A stretch of 64,000 nucleotides of DNA, from the NCBI GenBank assembly GCA_016748015.1, contig JAAOMT010000705.1, positions 37,222-101,221 on the forward strand. Reading direction: 5' to 3'. Below the pieces are notes generated by a model. The model was not told the DNA's origin and ran no database searches. It saw only the letters and a program-made list of their open reading frames with translations. Position numbers and translations under genes: made by a program. The stretch is from Geosiphon pyriformis. Its lineage: Eukaryota > Glomeromycota > Glomeromycetes > Archaeosporales > Geosiphonaceae. Of this stretch, positions 37,200 to 49,429 are shown in pieces (position 1 is the first letter of the stretch; every line of letters begins with the position of its first letter).

Positions 37200-37850
37200 A
37201 ATTAATTTATTTAACAATTAATTATTACATTATTTTTTTTGTTTTTTTTGTAACTTTTTAATATTATTAACTACTTTTTTTTTTGTTTTCTAAAGTTTTA
37301 TCAAGTCATATGTTATTTGATTTAATAACAATTTTTTTGGATATTTATGTTAACAAATTAAATTTTAGTATATAAATTTAGTTATAAATTTTGCATCTGC
37401 TTTTTAAATAGCTTTAGTTTTTGGCTATTTGATAAAATAGTTTATTATTACTGTTATATATCTACTGTTTTATTAGTAATAGTTAATAGTCTTATTAAAT
37501 TAATTCTAATTTGACAAAATGGCTGTTTTACTTTAATTGGTCTTAGTAGTTTATTGGGTTTGCTCTTTTTTTTTTAATAAGCATTATAATTATAAACATA
37601 TTAAATAATATTTGGATATATAAATAGCCAATAATATTTTTTTTAGTTTTTTTAATATTTTTTTTTTTATAAAAATATTTTTTTGTTGAATCTAAATATA
37701 TGTTAAAAAATATTGTTTCTTTTTCTAATTTTATTATTACTCTAAATAATTGGTTTAGTTTTTTTTTATTTTTTTAATATAATATATTTTAATAAATGAT
37801 AAAATATTCTGATTGCTGTTTTATGTTATTTTGTTCTTCTAAAATAATTT
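37200..37850 (-). pseudogene. Gypsy B integrase remnant
   Basis: Minus-strand translation gives a block like NSNNKLFYQIAKN, aligning with N-R-Y-I-I-V-x-I-D-Y-x-T-K-W-P-E-A, then KSRCKIYN and an F-x-x-x-x-I segment, aligning with the alpha helix before the second catalytic Asp. Stops are frequent and the catalytic residues are not preserved. The assignment rests on order within the element and this core block. Confidence 0.45.
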
Positions 37851-38389
37851 TTTCTTGAACTGTAAAGTATTAATATAATATTAAAATTGTTTGTATTTTT
37901 GTGTATTTATTTTTGACTTATTTTTGGGTCAAAATGTTCTTAAATTTGTTTTATTTTGAACTATTTATTAATATTTCTGTTTTTTTTTTGTAATATACTA
38001 TATAATTAAATAATGATAATTCTATTTTCTATCTTATATAATAATTATTTCTAAATTTTTGCTTTTAAATAGATATTAACTCTTTGTAATTTGTGTATAT
38101 TATAAAGTTTTGACTTAAATAATTTTTTTATTTTATTATAATTTAATATATAATTAAATATTTTAATGTTGAAGTGTTATAGTTTCTTTTTATTGAACTT
38201 AAATTTTGACTAATATATACTATTGAATGTTCTTATTTATCAAATTTTTATTGTAATAAAACTGTTTTTAATGCTTAATTAAATATATTAGTAATAATTA
38301 TAAATAATTTATTATAATTTAAATAGATTAGTATAGAAATCTAAATAAGTTTTTTTTAGTATATTAAAAGCTTTTTGTTGTTGTTTTGT

Positions 38390-39130
38390 CTATTCATATT
38401 TAATATTTTTTATTTGAAATTTGTAAAATAATTGAGCCAATTTAAAGAAGTTGTAAATGAAACACTGGTAATATTTAGCAAATTTCAAAAATATTTTTAG
38501 TTTTGTGAGATTTGTTAATACTAAAAAGTTTTTAACTATTTCAATTTTATCTGAATCTGTTTTTATGCTATCTTTACTAACAATATATTTCAAAAACTTG
38601 AGTTTTGTTTTTCTAAAAAAGCACTTAGTAATATTTAATTTCAATTCAGTTTTTTTAATCTTTTAAATATTTGTTAAAGATAATGAAAATAATTATTGAA
38701 TGTTTTGAAAAATACTTTGGTATTATCTAAGTATACAACTATTGATTTTTATATTATTTTAATATAAAAAATTTTTATTAGACATTAAAAAATAACTGGT
38801 ATGTTGATTAAATTAAAAAACATAATATCAAAGTCAAAATTTTTTTCTTTTATAGTAAGTACTATTTTTTTTGGTCAATTAAATTATTGACTATTTGTTA
38901 ATAACTATTATTTAAATTTAATATTAAAAACTATTTTTTTTCTTCAAAAGTGTTAAATAACTTTTGAATATATAAAGTTAAATAACTATTGTTATAAATA
39001 ATACTGTTAAGCTTTTTATAGTTTATACAAAAGCAGATCTTCTTATTTTTTTTCTAATTAAAACTACTAATAATAACTATAAACTTATAAATAATTGAAT
39101 TAAACTATTATTCAATATTTAATTAATTTT
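38390..39130 (-). pseudogene. Gypsy B reverse transcriptase remnant
   Basis: An 84-codon open stretch (38390-38644, minus) reads KLNITKCFF, then KLKFLKYIVSKDSIKTDSDKI and FLKFAKYYQCFIYNFFKLAQLF. This is the end of Ty3/gypsy RT (F-L-G-x-x-V-S-x-x-G-I) followed by the F-L-G-L-x-x-Y-Y-R-x-F-I block. Upstream, IVVYLDN at 38720-38740 is the catalytic box with the second Asp changed to Asn (38722-38733). VLIRKKIRRSAFV (about 39.0 kb) matches the V-x-V-x-K-K-D-G-x-x-R-F-C-V block. Confidence 0.75.
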
Positions 39131-39639
39131 TTGCCAAATAATTCTTAACTAATAAATAATACTTAATATGCTTTTTGTTTAATTGACATTGTATTTTTAG
39201 TTTTATTTAATGCTAAATAATATTAGCTTTATTAAATTTATTTTTACTTGCAAAGATATTAGCAAAGTTGTTAAGCAATAGTTTAAATTGTCTAAATTTA
39301 TTTGTTTTAACTATTTTGATTATAGTAAACAATATTTTTTTTCTGTAGATAATTTGTAATGTAATATTTATATATCTGCAAAGTTGTATAAAATTTAGAA
39401 TAATAATTGATAACTGTTTTCAATTTTAGTATTTAAGTATTCAATAATAATTATAATTAGTAGTTTTATTGGGTTTTTTGTGATATTATAGATTAAAATC
39501 TTAATATATTTGTGATTTTTGGCTGGTAAATATAATAATAACAATCTCTTTTAATTTATAAATAGTTGGTTCTATTTCAAAAATTTAGAGTTAATTCTTA
39601 ATGTTTCTAACTACTTTTAAGACATATTAATTATATAAT

Positions 39640-40110
39640 AGAATAGAAATTAATTGATTAATTAAGATAACTTTTCTTAAATTAATTACTTCTTTTTTTA
39701 TTATATAAATTAAAATATTAGTTTTTTTAATTGATTTGAACTTATTAATTTCTTGTTTTTACTAATACAAATTAAGCTATTTTAATTAAAGGTAGAAATA
39801 TTACTTATATTATTTTTTTGGTTTAATATTATATGCTTTTTTTAATTTATTTTGTAATATTATAATTATATTTTTTATATATTTTATATTAACTATTTCT
39901 TTTTTATAATGATTTTTTTTATTAAGTTAGATTTAGATACTAATTGAATTATTATTGTTGTTAAAATTTTCAGTACTATTTTTAAATCTATATAATTACA
40001 TAAGTTGGGTTTTAAAATAATGACATTTTTTTCTAAATATCTAAAATTAACTCTTATATTAGTATTATATATGTATTTTGACATAATATTTTTATTATTA
40101 TTGTTAAACT
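39640..40110 (-). pseudogene. Gypsy B dUTPase-like domain remnant
   Basis: The minus-strand frame 39893-40084 reads NFRYLEKNVIILKP, DLKIVLKILTTIIIQLVSKS and LIKKIIIK, paralleling the dUTPase strand and RSGLAxKG motif. The continuation gives NIKYIKNIIIILQNKLKKAYNIKP, aligning with the G-x-I-D-x-x-Y-x-G-x-I-x-[VI]-x-L-x-N block. The catalytic Asp position is now Asn or Lys. It sits between the protease and RT regions as in element A. Open frames on the opposite strand at 40005-40205 are shadows. Confidence 0.6.
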
Positions 40111-43100
40111 ATTTTAGTTTTTGCTCTATTAAAAAATCTGAAAGTACAATATATTGTTTTAAATTTAAATTTGAATTTAAATTATTGTTATTATTTTTAT
40201 TATAGACAATATTAAAACTATTATCAGAATTTAAATTGAAATTAATATTTGATTTTAATTTTTATGTATATTTATTAATTAGTTTTTTTTCTGAAATAGT
40301 GTAAATTATGTGAAATAATAGATTGTAAATAATATTATAGTTATTATAATACTTAAATTAACATGAAATTAAGCAATATTTACAAAGTTTTATATTTAGA
40401 TATTCCAATCATTATTCCTGTTTTTTTTAATAAATTCAAATTTTGGTAATATTTTTGAAATATTTTAAGATTATTAGTAAACAGATTATTCATTTTTTTA
40501 ACTATTATTAAGATATTTTTAATGACATATATTTTTGTAATAATAACTTCTTTCTTTTTTACTGTGGTTATTTTTCAAATTTTATTTTTATTATAAGAAT
40601 ATAAGTTTAACTAATTAATTGCTTAACTATAAGCAGTAATAAAAGAAATTTTTTTGCAGACTTAGTTATTGATAAAAATATTATATTAGCAGAATTTATT
40701 ACATGTTTTTTTTCTATTAAGAATATTATTTCATAGTTTTTTATTTAATAGAATTTTGTTATATGTAAAATACAACAAGTTATTCTATTTGTTTTGTTAT
40801 TTTGATTACTTAAATTATTTTTAGTAATGAACTTTACAGTAGTAATAGGTGTAAGTGTCATATTTTTCTTTTAATAATATGTAAATTCTTATAAATAAAA
40901 GTTTTTTGTTATAATTTTTACATTTAAGTGAAATATAAGGTAATTGCTTTTTTGGTTTTGGTTTTAAATATAGAATATATTAATTATTAACTAATTTATT
41001 TATAAAGATAATAACTTAAAGTTTGTTTTTTTTTGTTTTTTTTTCTACATAGATACTAATAGCAATTTTTGGTAATCTTCTTTTATCCAAAATGTTAAAT
41101 AGATTTTCCAAATAGATTTTTTATTTTTTTATTTTAATTAATAATTGTTTTTTTGAAATAATCTTAAAATAACTACAAGTAGTAAATACTCAATTATGTT
41201 GTTTAGTATATATTAATTGAAGTTCTTAAATATTCTAATTAAGCATAATATTGGTCTTAAACAGTCAGTTATTATCAATAAAAGCTTAATACTACATAGT
41301 TTTTATTACCAAAACTTTAATTGGCATAATAATGCTATTGACTTTGAATAAAAAATTATTAATTTTATTAATAGAAGTTTTTATAATTCTATTAGCTGTT
41401 TTTATTCTAATATTAACAGTACAATTAACTTGACAATTTAATTAGTCTATAAGTTATTGAGTAATAATACTATCTGTTAACTTATTATTAAGGATAAGCT
41501 TAATAAAATAACTATTAACTTTGACATGTACATAATAATAATTGGTTTAATATTAAAAACAATTTTACTAAATAACAAAATTTTTACTTGGTTTTTTAAT
41601 TCAAAAAAAAATATTATAATTAGTGATTTATTTTTTGTAACAGTTGCTGATAAAATATTGTTAATAAGTAGTGTTTTTGAGTTTTCTAAGTTATTGAATA
41701 GATTGTTTGTTAAGATAATTAAAAGATTTAAATATTTTTAAGAATTTGGATTTTGAACATACTTATTTTTTAAATTCTGTTAACATGATTCTGTTTATTG
41801 ATTTAATAAATTAGAAATTGATTAGTATATAACTATTATTAATTTTTAATTTTATTAAATATAAGTAATTTTTGGTTTTTGATTTCTAGTAATTATTTGA
41901 ACTGAGATTTAGAATAATATTTAAATTTGTTGAACTTAATAAATTATTTATGACTATAAAGTTTAATAAATTACTAGTGCTAAGACTTAATATATTAGAA
42001 ATATGTATATTGATTATATTATTTAAAAGTAATAAAACTGATATTAATATTGTTTTTAGAATTAATTATTGGCATAATTTGGGGTTTAAAACTGATAATT
42101 AAAGTTTCTATATGGATTATCTAATTATAAATTATTAAACTTTGAGTAATAGTCTGCTTTTAAGTATTTTTGTTTATAATATTAATAGTAAATATACATC
42201 TTTTGTTGTCATAGTAAATTAGTTAACAATAATAATAATAAACATAATGATTCAGAAAATAATTATAGTTTTCTTGATTGTTGTAATATTAAAAAGATTA
42301 ATAAATTAATTAATAATTAATTAAATATTTTTCTATTTTCTGAATAATTAATTTGTCAAAATTGTTTTAATTTGGTATCTAATTTAAATAATTTATTTAT
42401 TATTAGATTTATGGCTTGTACATAATTTGTTTTAAGCTCTGTTAGTTCAAAATTTTTGACATAAGTAACTGTATTTTAAAAAGTATTTGGGTATAATAGA
42501 CATACTTATTATAATAAACTGTTATATAATTTATAAATAAACTGGTTTAAAATTTGGAGTACTATAAAGTAATTCATGTTAATAACTTGTAAATTTCTGT
42601 AAAAATATTTTAAATAGGTTGTAACTACTTTTGTATTATTTTGTTTAATAATAATAAAGTTAGTTAATAGATAATTGATACTATTATAATTACTAAAATA
42701 CTATAAAATACAATTTTAAATGCATTAAAATTGTTAAGTTTATTTACAAAATTCTAATATAATAAGTTGGTAGTATTCTGCAAAAGGTATAAAATAACTT
42801 AAAAAATTTTAACATTATCTTAATTATTGATTATAATAACTTTTTTTACATTATTAAACCAGATTTATATATTGTTCTTTTTGTTAATAAATTTTTTAAG
42901 TTTAGTAATTAGTGCATATACTATTAATTCTAAAAATAAATTACCAATTTGTTATTAATAAATAGCTATTAAAGCAACTAAAAATGAATTAATCTGGATA
43001 ATTGAAAATAAGTTTTGTTAAAAAATAGAAGTGAAATTTGGATTGTTTAAGTTTATATAATTAGAATTTGAATAATTTTAAGAGTTTGAACTCTTAATAA

Positions 43101-43797
43101 TTTTAAAATCAAATTTTTTTCAATATTTATTTAATTACTAATAAATTCAAAATTAGATTAAAATAATAGTAATTAGCTTTTTAATAAAATTGTTAATTGT
43201 AATTTAAGTTTCTTAAAGTAATTATTATAGGTTTTTAATAATTATAATTTTTTCTAATTGTTTTGAAACAAGACTTGAATTATAAATGTTTTATAGTTAA
43301 TAATAATATAAATTCTGATAATATATTAATAGTATTTTTAGATATATAATAAGTATAACAAAAAAATGATCCTTTGTTTTTTTAAGTAGATAGATATATA
43401 TTCTTTGAGATTTTTGCTGATATTTATAATCTATTTTTTTTATATACAAAAATAATTGAAAATTTTTGTTGTGTATATTTTGAAATCTCACAATTTATTT
43501 TGTTAATAATTAAAGCAAAATTGTAATTTTGTAATAAATTAGTATTTTAAAATAATTTGTTGTAAAAATTTTTTTTGTTAATTTGAAATCTACTTGTCCT
43601 TCTAAAAAATATACAATCTATTTATTAATATAGAAATTGAAGATTAATTTGGCTGAAATAATTGTTTATTAATTCTAACTCTTGTTAATATTGTTAAAAT
43701 AAGAATTTTGCAAATTCAAGTAATTTGCTTTTATAATTTTTGAATCTGCCACTTTTTTATATGATTAATAATAATGTTTTGTTTTCTGTTAGATTAT

Positions 43798-43815
43798 ACT
43801 TTACAAAAAGCACCA
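43798..43815 (-). other. Primer binding site of gypsy B
   Basis: Minus-strand TGGTGCTTTTTGTAAAGT, two bases from the LTR edge at 43818. It differs from the site at 25401-25418 only by transitions, so both elements used the same tRNA primer. Confidence 0.7.
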
Positions 43816-43817
43816 AA

Positions 43818-44737
43818 TATTATAGATAAGAGAATTTGAGTATTGGCTTTGATAATTAAAATCCATAATTTGGTGCTAATTAGTTAATAATAATAAAATT
43901 TTAAATGTTTCTGTAATCTAAAAATTTTGGTTTTAAGTTTTTTGTATAATAGATAAAAATTCAATTTGTATTGTCTTTCCGAATTTTTTTTAACATAAAA
44001 ACCAGTTTAATCTAATAGTTATATTCTTTTAATAAATTATTCTTAAGATTTCACTCTTGTTTTATGAATTTTTTACCAGACTATTTTTAATATTAATAAT
44101 TTCAGTGCTTAATCTCTTAATCAATTAATATATATAAAACACAATTAATAATATAAAATAAAATAAAACCAATAAAAAAAAAGAAAAAATTAGTATCTTA
44201 TTAATAGTAATATTAAGAACTATTGTTTTTATATAATTAAATTTTAGAGTTTATTAGCATAAATACTAATAAGTGAAAACAATAAGTATTTATTCAAATA
44301 ACTATAATAGCATATATAATAAAGTATATAATATTTTTATTAAAATAAGTATGATTTTATTTTAAGTTATAGAAAACTAACTTTTAAAATAGAATAATAA
44401 ATAGAATTTAAATTAAAAATTTTTGTCTTTAATTATTTGTCTGTCTTTTTTTTTCTTAATGCTATTGTTATATATACATAATTTTTATTGTACAAAATTT
44501 CTTAAAATCTTTTTATTTTTTCTATATGATATTTTGGAATCTTGAAATTCTGCAATTTCTGTTAAATGAATTTTTAAAATTTCTAAAATTCTAAAATTTT
44601 GTAATTTCTGTTGAACGACTTTTTGAAATTTTGGAACTCTAAAAATTCTTGTAAAAAAAATTTTAGGTTTTTTTTATATCTACTTCTTATTGGTTATTTT
44701 ATTTAATTATTATTTTTCTTAATTTATATAAGTAATA
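43818..44737 (-). repeat. 5' LTR of gypsy B
   Basis: Direct repeat of 35359-36230, 920 bp, starting TATTATAG and ending AAGTAATA. Divergence from its partner is spread along the whole length and is dominated by transitions. Confidence 0.75.
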
Positions 44738-47700
44738 TTATTTTTTTTGATATTTAATATTATAGTTAAATTTATTTAAGTAGATAATCTAATAAATAAG
44801 CCTTTTATAATCCAGTTTTTTTTGTTTTTTAGCCAAATTAGGACTTAATAATTAGTATACATATCAAATTTTTTTTTTATAAAGTACTTATTTTAATAAT
44901 TAGTAGACTATATTACTGTTAAGCACTTTTTTTAATTATTATGTAGTTTTCTTTGAAAATTTCAAATGTTTTTTGTTAAAAGATGCTTCAATAATAATTT
45001 ACATTTTTTTTTAAAAATTAATTAAGTAAATGTGTTATTTTAGAGAAATTTTTAATAAAATTTTAATAGTATAAAGTTAATTTTAAAAAAAATTGTAGTT
45101 CTAAAATATTTATCAGTTGTTTAAATTTTTGTACTTTTTTAATCTTAGTTGAATTTGAAAAAATTCTATTTTTTGTTACAAAACGTCTTAAAAACTAAGT
45201 AAATTGTTTTCTAAAAAATAATTTGATAGAATTAATCTTAAGTTTAGTATTTTTTAAGAGATTAAAAACTTTTTAAAAATGTTTTAGATGTTTATTCTAT
45301 GTTTTAGAATATACAATTATATTATTTAAATATATAAAAACAAACTTTTAATGTTCTAATCTGAATACTTTATTTATTAATCTTTGAAATATGAATAAAT
45401 TATTTGTTAATTTAAAGAGTATTATAGTAAACTTGTAAGTTCTATAGTTTGTAATAAATGCAGTTTTTTTTATTGGCAAAATTTATTTCTATTTATTAAA
45501 ATTTAGCAGTTAAATTAATTATTGTAAAATATGCTAAGCTTTTAAATTAATTAAGAATATTATTAACTTTAAAAAAAAGATATATATCTTTTTTAATAAT
45601 TGTATTTAGTTGTTAATAATCTATACTGAATTGTAAAAATCCTTTTTTCTTAGATATTATTATAACAAAAAATGTCTATTTCTTTTTGGTTTTTTATATA
45701 AATCTAAGTTTTTTTATTTGGTTTATTTTTTTTTGATAAATTCATTATTTTGTCAATTTAATTAATAGAATTTCAAATGAATTAATTAAATATTCTTGGT
45801 TTTAATAGCATATTGAATAAAATTTATTTAGCCAGAATGTTTTTTTTTTAATATTACTGTTTTATTTCTTGCTAAAAGATTTTTAATATCAATTTTTCAG
45901 TTATTTTTACTGGGTTTTTTTTGGTTTAATTACCAAAATTGGATTTTAAGTACTTTTTTTTAAATAATTTTTGTACAGCTTTAATTTTTTTATCAAAAAT
46001 TAAACTAATTAGTTCCTAATTTTTAAAGAAAGATAAACAAAACTTGTATTCATTACTTAAAAAATAAAAAAGATAATTGCATTAGTATTAAGCACATGAA
46101 TTATGCTATTAATAAATTTATTTTGCTTTTTTTTAAATTATTCTCTAAACATTCTTTTGAGCATATTGTAATATAACCAATAAATAATTTTTTTATTAAC
46201 AATTAATTTTTTATTATTAATTTGTATATTATCTAAAAGATAGTAAAAACTAATTTAGTTTTTTTATTATCATTATTATTTTTTTTAATTTTTATTATTG
46301 TTTTGTTGTTGTTAGATTACAACAACAAAAAATAGTTCAATAGTAACATTTGACTACAACTAATTAAAATTCACTTTAAAATATAAGTTTGTAAAATTTA
46401 TAGTTAAAAAAAGCTTTTGCTTTCTTTAACTATTTATTTTTAATAATTATAATATAATTTTTTGTTTCTGATACTTCTATATTAGTTTTAACAATTCTTA
46501 AATTTTTTTTCTTATTTTTATAGATATTAGTTATAAATTAAATTGATAATTTATTAATTTTTTTTTCTATTGTATTTAAAAATACTAGACTATAATACTA
46601 ACTAATAAACTGCTATTTAATATTAGATTTATGTAATAATTAACAACTTAAGCTTTACAAATAAGGAAAGTAATATTATTACTAAAAGCTAATATTGTTT
46701 ATTAAAAGTATTTATTGGTCTTGAGTTGTTTTTTTTGGAGTATCAAAGATTTTTAAGATTTTTTCAAAAATAAAAATGTTTTATAAGCTGACCAAAAGTA
46801 ATATAAACAGATTTTTATCAAATCTTTTACAACTGAATAAAACTTAATTTTTGGATAATTTCTGGTAATTCTAATTTTAATGAGTTTTAAATATTTTTAT
46901 TTTTGAAACTTTATTCTTGTTGTTAAATATTGAAACAATAGTCTTAAAATTTAAATTAAATTCTTTTTTCTGTTTTTTAAATCTGGTATGACTTGATGGC
47001 TTGTTATTGTTTTTTTGTATTTTTGTACTATTATTTTATTAAATTAAAATTAAATAAAAGATTTTTTTCTTCTTGGTCTGTACTTTTACTCTTAGAAGAT
47101 ATGTTTATTAATTTAAAAATTAATATTTAATTGTTTCAATTAAGAGATTCTTTCCAAAAAAATTTACATGAGCCTAATTTGGATTTGAATTAAGATTTTA
47201 ATTATTGTTAATTTTATTGTTTGGCTGATTATTATTTTTTAAAATTAAAGAAAATATTAGAGAATTATTATAATTTCGTATTAAATAACCAATATTTTCA
47301 CATTGATAACAAACAAAAAAGCCTTGTTTTTTGGGTCTTGAATTATATTGAAATTGCTATAGCTAATTAACAAAGTTAATATTGAATTCTTTAAGATCTT
47401 TGATTTTTTTGAACTGCTTTAATTAATGGTTTTAAAAGTCAAGCAAAATTTGCTGTTAACTTATCTATTAATTGTTTACTTAGATTTTAAACATAAGCAA
47501 TAAATAATACAAAAACTAATTAAGAAAAAAAAGCAAAGATAAAAGCAGTTATTAAAAAAAAAATTATGTTTTTTAAGTGTATTTGTTAATTATCTTCGAT
47601 TTTTTGTGCTATTTTTATTGTTAAATCTTAGATAAAGTTATTTTTAATAACGAAAAAAAGCCATATAGCATAAGATAAATCTGCTTTTAATCTTTTTATA

Positions 47701-48692
47701 AATATATTTTCTGTTTTTTTGTTTAATTTTTTCTTAAGTTAACTTATTTTATTAATTTTTTAATTGTTTTAGCATATTTAATAATACTTTTTCTAGAGTT
47801 TTGCACTCTTTTTTCCAATTTTATTTTCTATTTAGATATTAATATTGTAGTGCAAAATTTTTTTCAAATTTGGTGGTAAAAAAAGTTGCATTTTGTTTAG
47901 CATTTTTAAGTAATCATCAAATTATTTGTTAGACAGTTCTATTATTGGTTTTTTGAATAAACTATATAGCAAAATCTTTAAAAATATCCTTTTACTATTT
48001 GAAACTTATATTTATTATTATATTGATTTGCTGTAACAGCTCTTTTAAAGTCTTTAAACTATTCTATCAGGTCTTAAAAATTTTCTTTAAACAAAAGTAA
48101 AAAACTTATATTTCTTTAACTTAATATGATTTGAATGTTTTAAAAGACTAATAAAATATTTGTTTTATTATGTGCTATAATTAAAATAGATATTTGGAAT
48201 AAAAAGTTTGAATTACTTAAAAAAAGTTCGAAAACAAGTGCTGTTTAATAACTTTTTTTATTTTTAATTTTTAAGAGAGTTTTAAATTGTTAATGATTAT
48301 TTATTTAAGTATAAATTTATTGATTTAAGATTTCAAATTCAAAAAAAGTTGACTAAAGTAACTGAAAATAATAATTGGTTGATATAATTGTCTCAAGTTT
48401 TAAATTTTTTTTTAAGATATACTTGATTATAAATATAAACAGTATATATTAAGTAGATTTTAGCTAAATATTTAATTAAAAACCAATTCCAAAAATTTTA
48501 GAATTCTTGATTAGACTGTTTTTTAACTGAAAAACAAATAAGGCAAAATGAAAAAAGATTGAGTTTAATATAAGTTAGATTATTTTAATTGTATACTATA
48601 AAGTAATTTTGTGTTTCTATTGTTAAAAAAGAGTAGTTATTCATATAATAATAAATAATTTAAGAATTTAACATCTTACAAAAAGCACTACT
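44738..48692 (-). mobile_element. Ty3/gypsy element C, 5' two thirds
   Basis: Minus-strand remnants run from gag (zinc knuckle at 47270-47311) through RT (about 45.24-45.9 kb) to RNase H (44.77-45.2 kb), where B interrupts. The RT box (45321-45332) reads Y-L-N-N within FVFIYLNNIIVYSK, both catalytic Asp lost. The RNase H end reads LICILIIKS followed by G*KTKK, matching T-D-H-x-S-L-V-W-L-K-N-K-K. The integrase of C is at 34.3-35.15 kb. A primer-binding-like TAGTGCTTTTTGTAAGAT lies at 48673-48690 (minus), so the 5' LTR probably starts near 48693. Confidence 0.7.
47270..47311 (-). pseudogene. Gypsy C gag zinc knuckle, decayed
   Basis: The minus-strand frame reads C-Y-Q-C-E-N-I-G-Y-L-I-R-N-Y. 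Spacing is that of CX2CX4HX4C. The His is Tyr (CAT to TAT) and the last Cys is Tyr (TGT to TAT), one C-to-T and one G-to-A change. This is a clear marker of the gag 3' end. Confidence 0.65.
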
Positions 48693-49160
48693 TTTAAGTT
48701 ATAGTTAGATTAATAAACTAATAAATAGTAAAACGGAATAGTATTATATAATAATAAAATAAGTAAAAGAATAATTCAACTTTAATAAGTGAATTGAATT
48801 AATAAAAATTCAATATATAAAATCAATTTCATAAATATTTTATTTGCTATTTTTTTTAAAAAATAACAAAAAAATTGGAAGGTAGAGGAATAGTCTATAC
48901 TATTAACAAAAGATAATACACTAATATAATTTTATGTTTTATATTAACATTCTTAAAATTCAATATTAAATATTAGTTGTACTTTTCAGTAAATATTTAT
49001 TTAATATACTTTATAAAAATTAATATTTTTACAAATTAAGAAAAAAAAAAAGAAAAAAATAGTAAAAGAAAAATAAAAGAGTTAATATTATTGTATTAAT
49101 CTAAATATAATTCAAATATAAATAGTTTTCTATAATTTAAAAAAAAGTTTTATTTATATA
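48693..49160 (-). repeat. Possible 5' LTR of gypsy C
   Basis: About 470 bp between a primer-binding-like site and the LINE 3' fragment. It contains an A-rich run with repeated AAAGAAAAA blocks followed by GAGTTAATATTATTG, which resembles the middle of the other LTRs. No second copy of its own was identified, so this is tentative. Confidence 0.35.
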
Positions 49161-49222
49161 TTTTTTATTTTTAATTTATTTTAACGAGTGAGGTCCATAC
49201 ACTGCCTAGTACAATATATTCT
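49160..49222 (-). mobile_element. 3' end fragment of an L1-family LINE
   Basis: The plus strand reads TTAACGAGTGAGGTCC...CACTGCCTAGTACAATATAT. The reverse complement of the L1 3' UTR has TTAACGAGTGAAGTTTAAATGCCACTTAGTGCTATATAT and L2 has AATAAGTGAGATTCAAACACTACCTAGAACAATATAT. A T-rich tract on its left is the A tail. Only about 60 bp of the element is present, as in severely 5'-truncated insertions. Confidence 0.7.
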
Positions 49223-49249
49223 TTAAAAAAAATTAATGATCAGAAAAAT

Positions 49250-49370
49250 AATTATATTAATAATTCAGCCAATAACCAAGTCAATAATTAAGTTAATAAT
49301 CAAGTTAATAATCAAGTTAATAATCAAATTAATAATTACATCAATAATTAGGTCAATAACTTATTTTAAA
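49250..49370. repeat. 12-bp-period tandem repeat
   Basis: Units of AAGTTAATAATC with variants (AAGTCAATAATT, CATCAATAATTA). They encode an Ile-rich run on either strand and are not a gene. Reverse complement of the motif at 2293-2365. Confidence 0.7.
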
Positions 49371-49429
49371 AATAGGTTGGCTAATTATGAAATATCAATT
49401 GTTAATATATATGGTTAATTATAATTAAG

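Larger units (their letters stand above)
35359..44737 (-). mobile_element. Ty3/gypsy LTR retrotransposon B (both LTRs present, coding decayed)
   Basis: A 9.4-kb element with LTRs at 35359-36230 and 43818-44737, a primer binding site at 43798-43815 and a purine-rich tract at about 36231-36248 (minus strand). Remnants read on the minus strand: integrase about 37.2-37.85 kb, RT about 38.39-39.13 kb, dUTPase-like about 39.64-40.1 kb, possible protease about 41.2-41.6 kb. Gag should lie at 42-43.8 kb but was not recognised. B separates the RNase H remnant of C (44.77 kb) from the C integrase (35.15 kb), so B inserted into C. The flanks CTTAT and TTATT are close to, but not, an exact 5-bp duplication. 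Confidence 0.78.

Noticed and set aside
40005-40205. Plus-strand hydrophobic open frame
   Set aside because: Shadow of the dUTPase-like remnant of gypsy B on the minus strand.
49236-49418. Ile-rich open frame of 60 codons
   Set aside because: It is just the translation of a 12-bp tandem repeat, open on both strands.
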